A DNA stretch of 64,000 bases, from contig NZ_CP012661.1 of the NCBI RefSeq assembly GCF_001620265.1, positions 1-64,000 on the forward strand, given 5' to 3'. This document shows, piece by piece, positions 17,359-26,033 of this stretch. Made by a program: the position numbers and the translations under genes. Under the pieces are notes generated by a model. It searched no databases. It was not told the DNA's origin and was given only the letters and a program-made list of their open reading frames with translations. This DNA comes from Frigidibacter mobilis. GTDB taxonomy: Bacteria; Pseudomonadota; Alphaproteobacteria; Rhodobacterales; Rhodobacteraceae. Each line of letters starts with the position of its first letter. The first letter of the stretch is position 1.

Positions 17359-18815
17359 GCGGCGGTCCGCTTTCGCGGCTGGCCGACATGGCGTCCGGCG
17401 GCTTCGGGGCGGGGCAATGCCGCATCGCGCGCCGCCAGTTCGGCGACGGCGGCCAGCACATCCGGTGCGGCGGGGCAGGGTTTGCCGCTGGCCATGTCGA
17501 CATGCAGCAGCATCTGCTCGATGCTTGCAACCTCAGTGCCGTCGCGCACCACGGTCATCCACAGATGCAGGCGCTTGTCGTCATGGCCCAGGATCTGCAC
17601 GCGCACCGACAGCCTGTCGCCAAGCCGCGCTTCGGCAAGGTGCTGCAGATGCGTCTCGGCGGTGTAGTAGCTTTGCCCGGCTTTCACATAATCGAGTCCG
17701 GCGCCGATCCTGGCAAGGAAGTCATCCACAGCCTGCGATCCGGCGAAAAGATAGCGGCTTTCCGTCATGTGGCCATTGTAGTCGATCCAAGAGGGGAGGA
17801 CCATCATCTGTGTATCATTTGCGACGCATTTTGTCGCTTTCAGCCGATCTCGTTGCCCCGCAAGCCAGCGGTCATGGGCGTTCAGCACTTGCCCCGCACC
17901 CCAGTCGCGGTCTTTCAGCGCGCGCAGGAAGGCCACCAGATTGCCATCGCGGATCCGTTCCAGCTCCCGGATCGAATAGTGCCCCGACTGCGCATCCGAC
18001 TGGCTTGCGATACGTTCGACCAGCGCCTCGGTAAAGGGTGGCGTGTCGGTCAGCTTGCTCCAGGGCCAGGCCAGGGCCGGGCCGAACTGGGCCATGAAAT
18101 GCCGCATCCCGGCCTCGCCGCCCGCGATCCGATAGGTCTCGAACAGGCCCATCTGCGCCCATCGCAGGCCAAAACCCATGCGGATGACCTCGTCGATCTC
18201 TGCCGTCGTTGCCACCTCGTCATGCACCAGCCACAGCGCCTCGCGCCACAGCGCCTCCAGCAGGCGGTCGCCGATATGGGCGTCGACCTCCTTGCGGACA
18301 TGCAGGGGGAACATCCCGATCCCGCGCAAGATGGCCTGCACCCGGTCAAGGTCGGCTTCGGTCGAGGCGGGCGAGCCCACGATCTCGACCAGCGGCAGCA
18401 GGTAGACCGGGTTGAACGGGTGGGCGACGAAGATCTGCCCGGGGCGCGCCGCACCCGCCTGCAGATCCGTCGGCGTGAAGCCCGAGGTGGAGGAACCGAT
18501 GGGCGCGTCGCAAGCCGCCTGCACCTGTGCCAGGATCCGGTGTTTCAGCTCCAACTGTTCCGAGACGCTTTCCTGCACATAATCCGCGCCGGTGACGGCC
18601 TCGACAATCGAGCCCGCGAAGACCAGCCGCCCCTCGGGCGGCAGCCCGGTATCGGACAACTGCGGCAGCGCGGCCCTGGCGTTGGCCAGCACATCGCCGA
18701 TCTTGCGCGCTGCCTGCGGGTCGGGATCGAACACCGCCACATCCCAGCCATTCAGCAAGAACCGCGCGGCCCAGCCACCTCCGATGACGCCGCCCCCGAT
18801 GATTGCCGCCTTCAT
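17355..18815 (-). CDS. lcdH: L-carnitine dehydrogenase with C-terminal betainyl-CoA thioesterase domain
   Basis: The 486-residue two-domain protein oxidises L-carnitine to 3-dehydrocarnitine with NAD+ and probably hydrolyses glycine betainyl-CoA. The N-terminal part is 3-hydroxyacyl-CoA dehydrogenase-like. It has a Rossmann motif GGGVIGGGWAARF at about 6-18, SSTSGFTPTDLQ, and the catalytic-type histidine in VAHPFNPVYLLPLVE. From about residue 340 comes a hot-dog thioesterase domain (VLPSWIDYNGHMTESRYLF). This fusion is known from characterised rhizobial L-carnitine dehydrogenases. It lies between the BKACE gene (ATGA overlap at 18812-18815) and the CocE-type gene. Pseudomonas encodes the two domains as separate cdhA and cdhB. 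The frame is intact. Confidence 0.9.
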   Translation of the reverse strand: MKAAIIGGGVIGGGWAARFLLNGWDVAVFDPDPQAARKIGDVLANARAALPQLSDTGLPPEGRLVFAGSIVEAVTGADYVQESVSEQLELKHRILAQVQAACDAPIGSSTSGFTPTDLQAGAARPGQIFVAHPFNPVYLLPLVEIVGSPASTEADLDRVQAILRGIGMFPLHVRKEVDAHIGDRLLEALWREALWLVHDEVATTAEIDEVIRMGFGLRWAQMGLFETYRIAGGEAGMRHFMAQFGPALAWPWSKLTDTPPFTEALVERIASQSDAQSGHYSIRELERIRDGNLVAFLRALKDRDWGAGQVLNAHDRWLAGQRDRLKATKCVANDTQMMVLPSWIDYNGHMTESRYLFAGSQAVDDFLARIGAGLDYVKAGQSYYTAETHLQHLAEARLGDRLSVRVQILGHDDKRLHLWMTVVRDGTEVASIEQMLLHVDMASGKPCPAAPDVLAAVAELAARDAALPRPEAAGRHVGQPRKRTAA

Positions 18816-19735
18816 GCTGCCAGCCCTTTCGGCGCGCGCTTGGTCAGTCCCAGCCGGCTGCGCACCGCCTCGGGCCCGATCACGTGTGAGCCCATGCCCT
18901 CGATCAGCGTTACCGCTCGTTCGACAAGCTGGGCATTGGTCGCCATCTGCCCCTTGCCTAGCCAGAGGTTGTCCTCCAGCCCCACCCGCACATTGCCGCC
19001 CGCAAGCACCGCCGCTGCCACATAATCCATCTGGTTGCGCCCCAGTGAGAAGGCCGACCAGTTCCAACCCGCCGGGATCGCATTCACCATCGCCAGGAAG
19101 GTGTTCAGGTCATTGGGCGCGCCCCACGGAACGCCCATGCACAGCTGCACCAGCGCCGGGCCGGCCAGCGTGCCTTCCTCGACCAGTTGCTTGGCGAACC
19201 ACAGATGGCCGGTGTCGAAGGCCTCGATCTCGGGGCAGACGCCAAGCCGGGTCATCATCCCGCCCATCGCCCGCAGCATCCCGGGGGTGTTGGTCATCAC
19301 ATAGTCGGCTTCGGCAAAGTTCATGGTGCCGCAGTCGAGCGTGCAGATTTCTGGCAGGCAGTTGGCGATATGCTCCATGCGGGCCGTGGCGCCCACCATG
19401 TCGGTGCCCGCCGGGTTCAGCGGCAGTGGCGCCTCGGCCCCGCCAAAGACTATGTCGCCGCCCATTCCGGCCGTCAGGTTCAGCACCACATCGGTGCCGC
19501 TGTCGCGGATGCGTTCGGTGACTTCGCGGTAGAGCGCGGGGTCCCGCGCGGGCTTGCCGGTTTCGGGATCGCGGACATGGCAGTGGACGATCGCCGCCCC
19601 GGCCCGCGCGGCATCGAGCGCGGAGGCCGCAATTTCGGCCGGGGAGCGCGGGACATGGGGGCTTCGGTCCTGCGTCGCGCCGGATCCGGTGACGGCACAG
19701 GTGATGAACACCTCACGATTGGGGGCAAGCGGCAT
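18812..19735 (-). CDS. cdhC: BKACE-family enzyme, probable dehydrocarnitine cleavage enzyme (CdhC type)
   Basis: Enzymes of the beta-keto acid cleavage family (Zn2+-dependent) condense a beta-keto acid with acetyl-CoA and cleave it. On 3-dehydrocarnitine this gives acetoacetate and glycine betainyl-CoA. The 307-residue protein shows the zinc-binding HCHVRDPETG near residues 50-59, and FDTGHLWFAKQL and GLEDNLWLGKGQMATNAQLV at family positions. Adjacent carnitine dehydrogenase and CdhR-like genes make dehydrocarnitine the likely substrate. It is the first gene of the minus-strand operon and is divergent from the regulator at 19809, with 73 bp between them. Confidence 0.9.
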   Translation of the reverse strand: MPLAPNREVFITCAVTGSGATQDRSPHVPRSPAEIAASALDAARAGAAIVHCHVRDPETGKPARDPALYREVTERIRDSGTDVVLNLTAGMGGDIVFGGAEAPLPLNPAGTDMVGATARMEHIANCLPEICTLDCGTMNFAEADYVMTNTPGMLRAMGGMMTRLGVCPEIEAFDTGHLWFAKQLVEEGTLAGPALVQLCMGVPWGAPNDLNTFLAMVNAIPAGWNWSAFSLGRNQMDYVAAAVLAGGNVRVGLEDNLWLGKGQMATNAQLVERAVTLIEGMGSHVIGPEAVRSRLGLTKRAPKGLAA

Positions 19736-19771
19736 GATCGACTCCTTGGAACAGACCTCAAAGGATAGGCG

Positions 19772-19808
19772 GCTTGCACGGCGTCACTTGGCAAAATACG
19801 CTGCAAGC
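19772..19808. promoter_or_regulatory. Inverted repeat in the cdhC/cdhR divergent promoter
   Basis: Perfect 7-bp arms GCTTGCA (19772-19778) and TGCAAGC (19802-19808) are 23 bp apart and fill half of the 73-bp intergenic region. The right arm abuts the regulator's ATG, leaving no clear ribosome site there. A binding site for the CdhR-like activator/repressor is the natural reading; this is inference. Confidence 0.5.
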
Positions 19809-20812
19809 ATGACGAAAGACGCAGACCCTTTTGCCTTTTTTCCAACGGCGGGCGACCAGCCGCTGGAAATCGCCATCTTCGTTCTGCCCCATGCCTCGCT
19901 GCTGACGCTTGGGTCCGTCATCGACCCGCTGCGCGTGGCGAACCGGCATCTGTGCCGTGAGGCGTTCCGCTGGCGGATCCTGTCGGTCAGCGGCGGCGCG
20001 GTGCCGCTGACCTGCGGTCTGGGCCTGCCGGTCGATGCGTCCTTGCACGATGCCGTGGGAACCCGGCCCGATGCGCTGTTCGTCGTGGCAGGCTATGGCG
20101 CGCGCGAGATGGCGGTGGGCCTGGTGCTGCGCGATCTGCGCGGGGTCGCGCGGGGGGTGGGGCTGTGCGTGGCTATCGACAGCGGCGCCTGGCTGCTGGC
20201 CGCGGCGGGCCTTCTGGGCGGCACAAGGGTCACGACCCATTGGGAGGATCTGGAGGATTTCGCCGCCGCCTATCCCCAGCTTGATCTGGTGCCTGACCGC
20301 TATGTTATGGACGGGCGTATCGCCTCGGCCGGGGGGGCGGGGCCGGCGCAGGACCTGATGCTGGACCTGATCGCGGCGCGGCATGGCCCGTCACTGGCGA
20401 TGCAGGTGGCGGGCACCTTCATCACCAGCCGCCGTGCCGGCAGCGAGAGCCAGATTGCCGCTATCGCCGCCGGGGTCGCCACCGGAGGTGACCCGCGCGT
20501 GGCCGCCGCCATCGCTCGGATGGAGGGCAGCCTCGACGCGCCAGAGTCGGTGGCCGATACCGCCCGCGCCGTGGGCCTGTCGCTGCGCCGCCTTCAGACG
20601 CTGTTCGCGGCCGAGGTGGGCCTGACGCCCAAGGAATACACGCTGGAACTGCGCCTGCAGGCCGCCCGGCGCATGATTGCCGACAGCCGGGTGCCGCTGG
20701 CAGAAATCGCGGTGCGCACCGGCTTTTCGGCGCAGTCGGCGCTGAGCCGCGCCTATCGGACGCGGTTCGGCAGCCCGCCCTCGGCATTGCGCAGGCGGCC
20801 CCGGTCAGGTAG
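19809..20812 (+). CDS. cdhR: GlxA/CdhR-family AraC-type transcriptional regulator (3' end frameshifted)
   Basis: The N-terminal DJ-1/PfpI-like sensor domain (about residues 17-185, starting QPLEIAIFVLPHASLLTLGS) is followed by an AraC helix-turn-helix. The latter includes RAVGLSLRRLQTLFAAEVGL and the second motif LAEIAVRTGFSAQSALSRAY. Pseudomonas CdhR, which activates carnitine dehydrogenase genes, has this architecture, and this gene is divergent from the carnitine operon. After RFGSPPSALR the given frame runs on to 20993 through unlikely sequence. One added base near 20789-20791 ends the protein as RQAAPVR at TAG 20810-20812 (334 residues). The same added base also gives the opposite-strand gene a normal end. 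Confidence 0.85.
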
Positions 20813-21732
20813 CGCAAGGCGGCCAGCAGCGAGGCAAACCCCGCTGCCGCGCCGACGCTGGAATGGCGGGCGCGCAGCCAGCCATGCACCATCTGCGGCT
20901 CCAGCCGGTACCAGCATTCCACCCCGGCGCGGGCCAGCGCCGCCGCATAGTCGGCGGCGTCATCGCAGAGCGGATCGAAGCGCGCCGCGGTGATATAGGT
21001 CGGCGGCAGACCCGCAAGCCGCGCCCCGCGCAGCGGGTGGGCGACGGGGTCATCCTCGGGCGCCTGCAGCAACTGCCGGTAATAGGCCACATCCGCCGTG
21101 GTCAGGCCGGGGGCCTGCGCCATGTCCAGATAGGACCCGCGCGTCAGGTCGCCGCCAAGCGCGGGATAGATCAGCGCCTGCCCGCAGAGGTGCCCGGGCA
21201 GGGCAGGGGCGTCACGCTCGCGCAGCGCAATCCCCGCCGCAAGCGTGGCGCCGGCACTGTCGCCCACGGCCACCACATGCTCGCCCGCGCTCAGAAGCGC
21301 GCGCAGCACCGCGAAGGCATCGTCGCTTGCCCCGGGCCACAGATGTTCGGGCGCCAGACGGTAATCGACCGACACCAGCCGCGCGCCGGTGCCTTCGGCA
21401 ATCTCGGCGCAGATGGCGTGGTGGCTGGAGAGCGAGCCCAGCATGAAGCCGCCGCCATGCATGTAGAGGATCCGGGCCACCGTGTGCTGCACCGATGGCG
21501 TGTAATGGCGAACCGGAACCCCGGCCAGATCGGCATCCTGCCAGACCAGCCCCGCGGGCATGGGCCGGTCAAAGGCGGCGCAGAAGGTGTCATACCATTC
21601 GCGCTGGCGGGCGACGGGTGCATCCGTGGCATCCACCGGGAATAGCGCGGCAGAGCGGTCAAGGAATCCGAGGATCCCCTCTTCGGTGGGCAAGGGGCCG
21701 GGCAGGGCGGGCGGGCTGATGCTGTCTGTCAT
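20753..21732 (-). CDS. Alpha/beta hydrolase of the HSL/family-IV esterase group (3' end frameshifted)
   Basis: The protein of about 326 residues has the HSL oxyanion motif YMHGGGFMLG, the nucleophile elbow VGDSAGATLAAG, and a likely acid and histidine in AARFDPLCDD and PQMVHGWLR. It hydrolyses short acyl esters in characterised relatives. After RYLTGAAC the given frame runs on through unlikely sequence. One base added near 20790 ends it as RNAEGGLPNRVR at TAG 20755-20753, antisense to the last 60 bp of the regulator gene. Position beside carnitine genes makes acylcarnitine esterase activity worth testing, but a general esterase is equally possible. ATG 21732 begins MTDSISPPALPG. Confidence 0.82.
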
Positions 21733-21803
21733 GCCCGCAAGCATCGGCCAGCCCGCGCCGCTTTGCAATCGCCTGCCGCGGCAGGACGATCCCGTGGCAG
21801 CCG

Positions 21804-22685
21804 TCAGTCCCGCAGGGCGCCGGCCACCGCATGGATATGCTCGGTCCCGATCCCGCAGCAGCCGCCGATGATGGTGGCACCGCCCGCTGCCCAACCCTGG
21901 GCCATCGCGGCATAGGCCGATGTCGTCAGGTCGTCGCGCACGGCGCTGACCACTTCATTCGCGCCGCCATCCTCGTCTTGCGAGGTGAAGGCATTGGCAT
22001 AGACGCCAAGCGGGATCCGGCCCCCAAGCACGGCGCGGGCGGCGTCCAGCGCGCCCTGCATCACCTCGGGCATCGAGCAGTTGAACAGCATCGCCTCGGC
22101 CCCCAGCCGCAGCGCCAGTTGCGCCGCCTCGGCCACCGGCTGGCCAGAGCGCAGGCAGGGCAGGTCCGTCGCCTCCTCGCCATCGCGCAGGGTGAAGGAC
22201 AGCCACAGCGGCTTGCCGGTGCCGGCCACGGCCCTTGCCGCCGCCTCGGCCTCTTCCAGGCTGCTTTGGGTTTCGGCCAGCCACAGGTCGACATGCGGCG
22301 CCAGCCCGGCGACCAGCGGCGCCAGCAGCGCCGCGGCCTGATCGGCGCGGAAGAGGTCGGGGCGGTAGGAGCCGAACACCGGCGGAAGCGATCCGGCCAC
22401 CTGCACGCCGGTGCCGGTATCCGCCGCCTCGCGCGCAAGCCGCCCGGCCAGCGCTGCCAGTCGCTCGGCATCCGCGTCGAACCTGTGCTGGCCGATGTGG
22501 AAGGGCACCAGCGCATAGCTGTTGGTGGTGATGACCGTGGCCCCCGCCGCCACGAAACGCTCATGCGCGGCGCGCACCGTTTCGGGCGCCTCCATCAGCG
22601 CCAGCGCCGACCATTCGGGTTGGCGGAAGGGGGCGCCGCTGCGCTCCAGCTCGCGGCCCATGCCGCCGTCAAGGATGGTAATCAT
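21804..22685 (-). CDS. Homocysteine S-methyltransferase family protein
   Basis: This 293-residue TIM-barrel zinc enzyme transfers a methyl group to homocysteine to make methionine. It starts MITILDGGMGRELERSGAPF. The three zinc cysteines are evident, one in MLFNCSMPEVM and two in IIGGCCGIGTEHI. Donors in the family are glycine betaine or S-methylmethionine, and sequence alone does not settle which. Glycine betaine is the product of the neighbouring carnitine genes, so use of betaine is attractive. The PLP enzyme gene on the same strand ends 22 bp before its start, so the two are co-transcribed. Confidence 0.85.
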   Translation of the reverse strand: MITILDGGMGRELERSGAPFRQPEWSALALMEAPETVRAAHERFVAAGATVITTNSYALVPFHIGQHRFDADAERLAALAGRLAREAADTGTGVQVAGSLPPVFGSYRPDLFRADQAAALLAPLVAGLAPHVDLWLAETQSSLEEAEAAARAVAGTGKPLWLSFTLRDGEEATDLPCLRSGQPVAEAAQLALRLGAEAMLFNCSMPEVMQGALDAARAVLGGRIPLGVYANAFTSQDEDGGANEVVSAVRDDLTTSAYAAMAQGWAAGGATIIGGCCGIGTEHIHAVAGALRD

Positions 22686-22707
22686 GTCGTTCTGTCCTTT
22701 GTGCGGT

Positions 22708-23823
22708 TCAGCCTTTGGGGAGGGTATCGAGGGCGCCCTGCAGATCGCCGATCAGGTCTTCGGCAGCTTCCAGCCCGATCGACAGCCGGATCAGGTCCTC
22801 GGGGCAGCGGGTGCCGGCGCCTTCGGTCTCGGCCCGCCGCTCGATCAGGCTCTCGGTGGAGCCAAGCGAGGTGGCACGCCGGAAGACCTGCACCGCGGCC
22901 ACCACGGCATCGGCCCGGGCGGCGCTGCCCATGCGGAAGGACAGCACTGGCCCGAAGCCATTGGTGTATTGCGCGCAGGCAAGGGCGTGCTGCGGGTGAT
23001 CGGGCAGGCCCGGATAGTGCACCTGCAGCCCCCGATCCGCCAGCCAGCCCGCCAGCCGCGCGGCGGTGGCCGAGGCCCGCTCCATCCGCAGCACGAAAGT
23101 GCGCAGGCCGCGCAGCAGCAGCCATTCGCCGAAGGGTGCAAGGGTGGTGCCGGTATCGGTACGGTGCTGCATCAGCGCTGGCCGCGCCGCCGACTCGGCC
23201 AGGGCCAGCGCCCCCGCCAGCACGTCACCATGCCCGTTCAGGAACTTGGTCGCCGAGTGCAGCGCCACATCGGCGCCAAGGCTCAGCGGGCGGATGTGGT
23301 GGGGCGTCGCGGCCGTGGCATCGACCAGCAGCAATGCGCCCGCCTGATGTGCCAGCCCCGACAGGCGGGGCAGGTCGGGCACCTGCCACAGCGGGTTGCC
23401 GGGAAACTCGGCCCAGACAAGGCCGGTGCGGCCCGAAGACAGCATCCCTGCCACCGCCTCAAGGTCGGTCATGTCCACCAGCCGCAACGACAGCCCGCGC
23501 AGGGCGGTGGCCCGGGCCAGGATGCCGCGGAATTCGTAATAGCCTTCAGCCTCCAGCAACACCTCGCGCCCGGGCGGCACAAGCGCCAGCGCCGCCAGCG
23601 CCGCCGATGCGCCCGAGGCGAAGGCAAGCGCGGTCGCCGCCCCGTCCAGCCGGGCCAGGATCGTTTCCAGCAGCGTCTCGCCCTCGGCGCCGGAGCGGGC
23701 ATAGCCGCTGGCTGGCGCGCCCGGCTGCGCGGCATGGGTCACCGCCAGCCGCAGCGGCGGAACAAGGCCCCCCGCGCCATCCGAAACGGCGTCCAGCCCG
23801 GCCAGCAAGGTGTCGATCTTCAT
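22708..23823 (-). CDS. Cys/Met-metabolism PLP-dependent enzyme (cystathionine synthase/lyase family)
   Basis: The 371-residue enzyme has the family fold: a PLP-phosphate contact in SGASAALAALALV, an Asp in LLLVDATAATPH, and the Schiff-base lysine in HSATKFLNGHGDVL (about residue 195). The end region CPEDLIRLSIGLE is diagnostic of gamma-family members. Candidate reactions are cystathionine gamma-synthesis or beta/gamma-elimination of sulfur amino acids. Co-transcription with a homocysteine methyltransferase supports a role in making or recycling homocysteine. Start chosen at ATG 23823 (MKIDTLLAGLDAVSDG), the family's usual N-terminus. Confidence 0.85.
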   Translation of the reverse strand: MKIDTLLAGLDAVSDGAGGLVPPLRLAVTHAAQPGAPASGYARSGAEGETLLETILARLDGAATALAFASGASAALAALALVPPGREVLLEAEGYYEFRGILARATALRGLSLRLVDMTDLEAVAGMLSSGRTGLVWAEFPGNPLWQVPDLPRLSGLAHQAGALLLVDATAATPHHIRPLSLGADVALHSATKFLNGHGDVLAGALALAESAARPALMQHRTDTGTTLAPFGEWLLLRGLRTFVLRMERASATAARLAGWLADRGLQVHYPGLPDHPQHALACAQYTNGFGPVLSFRMGSAARADAVVAAVQVFRRATSLGSTESLIERRAETEGAGTRCPEDLIRLSIGLEAAEDLIGDLQGALDTLPKG

Positions 23824-23880
23824 GATCTTGTGCAATCGGCCCAAAATATCATCACGCCCCACCTTGCAGAATGGCTGTCG

Positions 23881-23899
23881 ATTGTCGATCCTTGACAAT
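23881..23899. promoter_or_regulatory. Dyad in the divergent promoter between PLP-enzyme and amidohydrolase genes
   Basis: The sequence ATTGTC-7-GACAAT (23881-23886 and 23894-23899) lies in the 137-bp gap between divergent genes starting at 23823 and 23961. Its right arm overlaps TTGACA (23892-23897), a good -35 for the plus-strand gene. It may be an operator; the regulator is unknown. Confidence 0.4.
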
Positions 23900-23960
23900 T
23901 GCTCCCCGGAACGTGCCCTAGGGAGGCAGTCATCGCAAGGCACATTCGCAAGGACGCATC

Positions 23961-25150
23961 ATGGCGCACACTCTCGTCAACGATCCGGGGCCCGAGATCG
24001 CGGCCCTTATCCGCTCGGTCGAGGCGCGACTGATCGAGATCCGCCGTGACATCCATGCCCATCCCGAGATCGGGTTTGACACGGTCCGCACCGCCGCCAG
24101 CGTGGTGCGCGAGTTGGAGGCGCTTGGCCTGTCGCCCAAGGCCGGCGTCGGCCGGACCGGCGTCGTTGCCGAGATCGCGGGCGCCGCGCCCGGCCCTGCC
24201 TGATCCTGCGCGCCGACATGGACGCGCTGCCGATCACCGAGATGACGGGCCTGCCCTTTGCCTCGACCATCCCCGGCAAGATGCATGCCTGCGGGCATGA
24301 CCTGCACACCGCGGCGCTGATCGGCGCGGCCTCGGCGCTGAAGGAACTGGCGCCGCGGCTGCGCGGCACCGTGCGGCTGGTGTTCCAGCCGGCCGAGGAG
24401 ACGCAAGACAGCGGCGCCGCGGCGATGGTCGCCGATGGCGCGGCCGACGGGGCCGACATGGCGATCGCCTTCCACAACCGCCCGGAACTGCCTGCCGGTC
24501 AGGTCCTGCTGAACCGGGGCGCCAGCACCGCCTCCAGTGATGAATTCCGCGTGGTGATGCACGGCAAGTCCGGCCATGCCGCGCGCCCCCATGCCGCCGC
24601 CGATCCCATCGTTGCCGCCGCCCATGCCATCGCGCAGTTGCAGACCGTGATCTCGCGCGAGATGGACCCGGCGATGTCGGCGGTGCTGACCGTTGGCCAC
24701 ATCGCCGGCGGGGCCACGCAGAACATCATCCCCGACAGCTGCATGTTCGAGGGCACCGTCCGCGCCCGCACGCCCGACTCCCGTGACCGGGCCGAGGCCT
24801 CGCTGCGCCGGATCTGCGAGGGCGTCGCGCTGGCGCAGAATCTGCGGGCCGAGGTGGAGTATGTCCGCGGGGCGCCGATGGTGCTCAACGATGACCGGCT
24901 GGTCGATCTGGCCGCCAATGCGCTGGCCGCGCAGTTCGGCGCTGCGCCGGAGGTGCAACAGGGCACCAGCTTCGGGGCCGAGGATTTCTCGTTCTTCTCG
25001 GAGCGGATGCCCTCGATCCAGATCCATGTCGGTTCTGGCCAGCCGGGGCGCGATGACCGCGTCCACAACTCCGATTACCAGCCAGACGAGGCCTGCATCG
25101 CGCAAAGCGCCGTGGCGCTGACCCGCATGGCCGTCGAACTCCTGTCCTGA
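23961..25150 (+). pseudogene. M20D-family amidohydrolase (hippurate/IAA-amino-acid hydrolase type), single-base frameshift
   Basis: These metallohydrolases release an amino acid from an N-acyl or aromatic amide. The N-terminal part runs MAHTLVNDPG to EIAGAAPGP and hits a stop at 24203. The rest continues in another frame as LILRADMDALPITEM, then HACGHDLHTAALIG with metal-binding Cys and His, VFQPAEETQDSG with catalytic Glu, and FHNRPELPAG, to LLS at 25150. One extra base near 24189-24197 (cccggccctgcc) restores 396 residues. Every metal motif is intact, which argues for a sequence error. It lies 25 bp upstream of the amino-acid ABC operon, so hydrolysis of an imported N-acyl amino acid is likely. 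Confidence 0.85.
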
Positions 25151-25175
25151 ACATCCTGATCCAGAGGCCCCTCCC

Positions 25176-26024
25176 ATGACCGTTACCAGAAGAACCTTCG
25201 TCTCGACCCTCGCCGCCGGCACCGGCCTCCTGGCCGCGCCCGGCCTGCTGCGCGCGCAGGCCCGCACCATCCGCTTCGCCACCGAGGGCGCCTTCCCTCC
25301 GTTCAACCAGACGGCCCCCTCGGGTGCGATCACCGGCTTCGAACCGGACCTGATCCAGGCGCTGTCCGAACGTCAGGGCTTCGAATTCGAGCTGATCGCC
25401 CAGGCCTGGGACGGCATGATCCAGGGCCTGATCGACGGCAAGTATGATGCCGTGGTCGATGCGGTCTCCGTCACCCCGGCGCGGCAGGAGGCGATCGACT
25501 TCTCGCTGCCCTACACCACCGGCGGTTCGGCCTTCGTGACGGTGAATGACACCGGCCTGACCCTGCCCCAGACCGGGATCAAGGTTGACCTTGCCGACGA
25601 GGCCGGGGCGAAACCCGCCATCGACGCCGTCGCCGCCGCGTTGAAGGGCAAGACCGTCGCGGTGCAGGTCTCGACCATCCAGTCGGGCTTCCTCGACACC
25701 TACCTTGCGCCGCAGGGCGTGACGGTGCGCGCCTATCAGACCGGCCCCGACGCCTACCAGGATCTGCTCAACGGGCGGGCGGATGCGGTCATGGCCTCGG
25801 TCACCAACCTGTCGGCCTTCCTCAAGAAGAACGAGGGCAAGGTTGCCATCAGCGGCCCGACCTTCGGCGGCGGGCTGATGGGCAATGGCGCCGCCATCGC
25901 CATCGCCAAGGGCAGCGACCTGGCCACGATGTTCAACGAGGGGCTGAAGGCGATGTCCGACGATGGCAGCCTGTCCGAGCTGTCGGCCAAATGGTTCGGC
26001 ATCGACGTCACCCCGAAGCTCTGA
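25176..26024 (+). CDS. Polar amino-acid ABC transporter substrate-binding protein
   Basis: This 282-residue SBP family 3 protein starts MTVTRRTFVSTLAAGTGLLA, with a twin-arginine-like signal (TRRTF) and probable cleavage after LLRAQA. The mature chain shows the family's TIRFATEGAFPPFNQTAPSG, GFEPDLIQALSER, and the SVTPARQEAIDFSLPY hinge region. The length is slightly above the family mean. The ligand should be an amino acid or close relative; the amidohydrolase upstream hints at an N-substituted amino acid. It is the first gene of a tight operon 25176-28882. Confidence 0.9.
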   Translation: MTVTRRTFVSTLAAGTGLLAAPGLLRAQARTIRFATEGAFPPFNQTAPSGAITGFEPDLIQALSERQGFEFELIAQAWDGMIQGLIDGKYDAVVDAVSVTPARQEAIDFSLPYTTGGSAFVTVNDTGLTLPQTGIKVDLADEAGAKPAIDAVAAALKGKTVAVQVSTIQSGFLDTYLAPQGVTVRAYQTGPDAYQDLLNGRADAVMASVTNLSAFLKKNEGKVAISGPTFGGGLMGNGAAIAIAKGSDLATMFNEGLKAMSDDGSLSELSAKWFGIDVTPKL

Positions 26025-26033
26025 GCCGGCAAG

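Noticed and set aside
17355-18815. Carnitine dehydrogenase-thioesterase fusion as an error-made fusion like dppD-dppF
   Set aside because: Both domains are in one frame with a normal linker, and the same fusion is known in characterised rhizobial L-carnitine dehydrogenases.
22522-23895. 457-residue open frame antisense to the PLP-enzyme gene
   Set aside because: Gln/Arg/Gly-rich shadow; the minus-strand protein has all family motifs.
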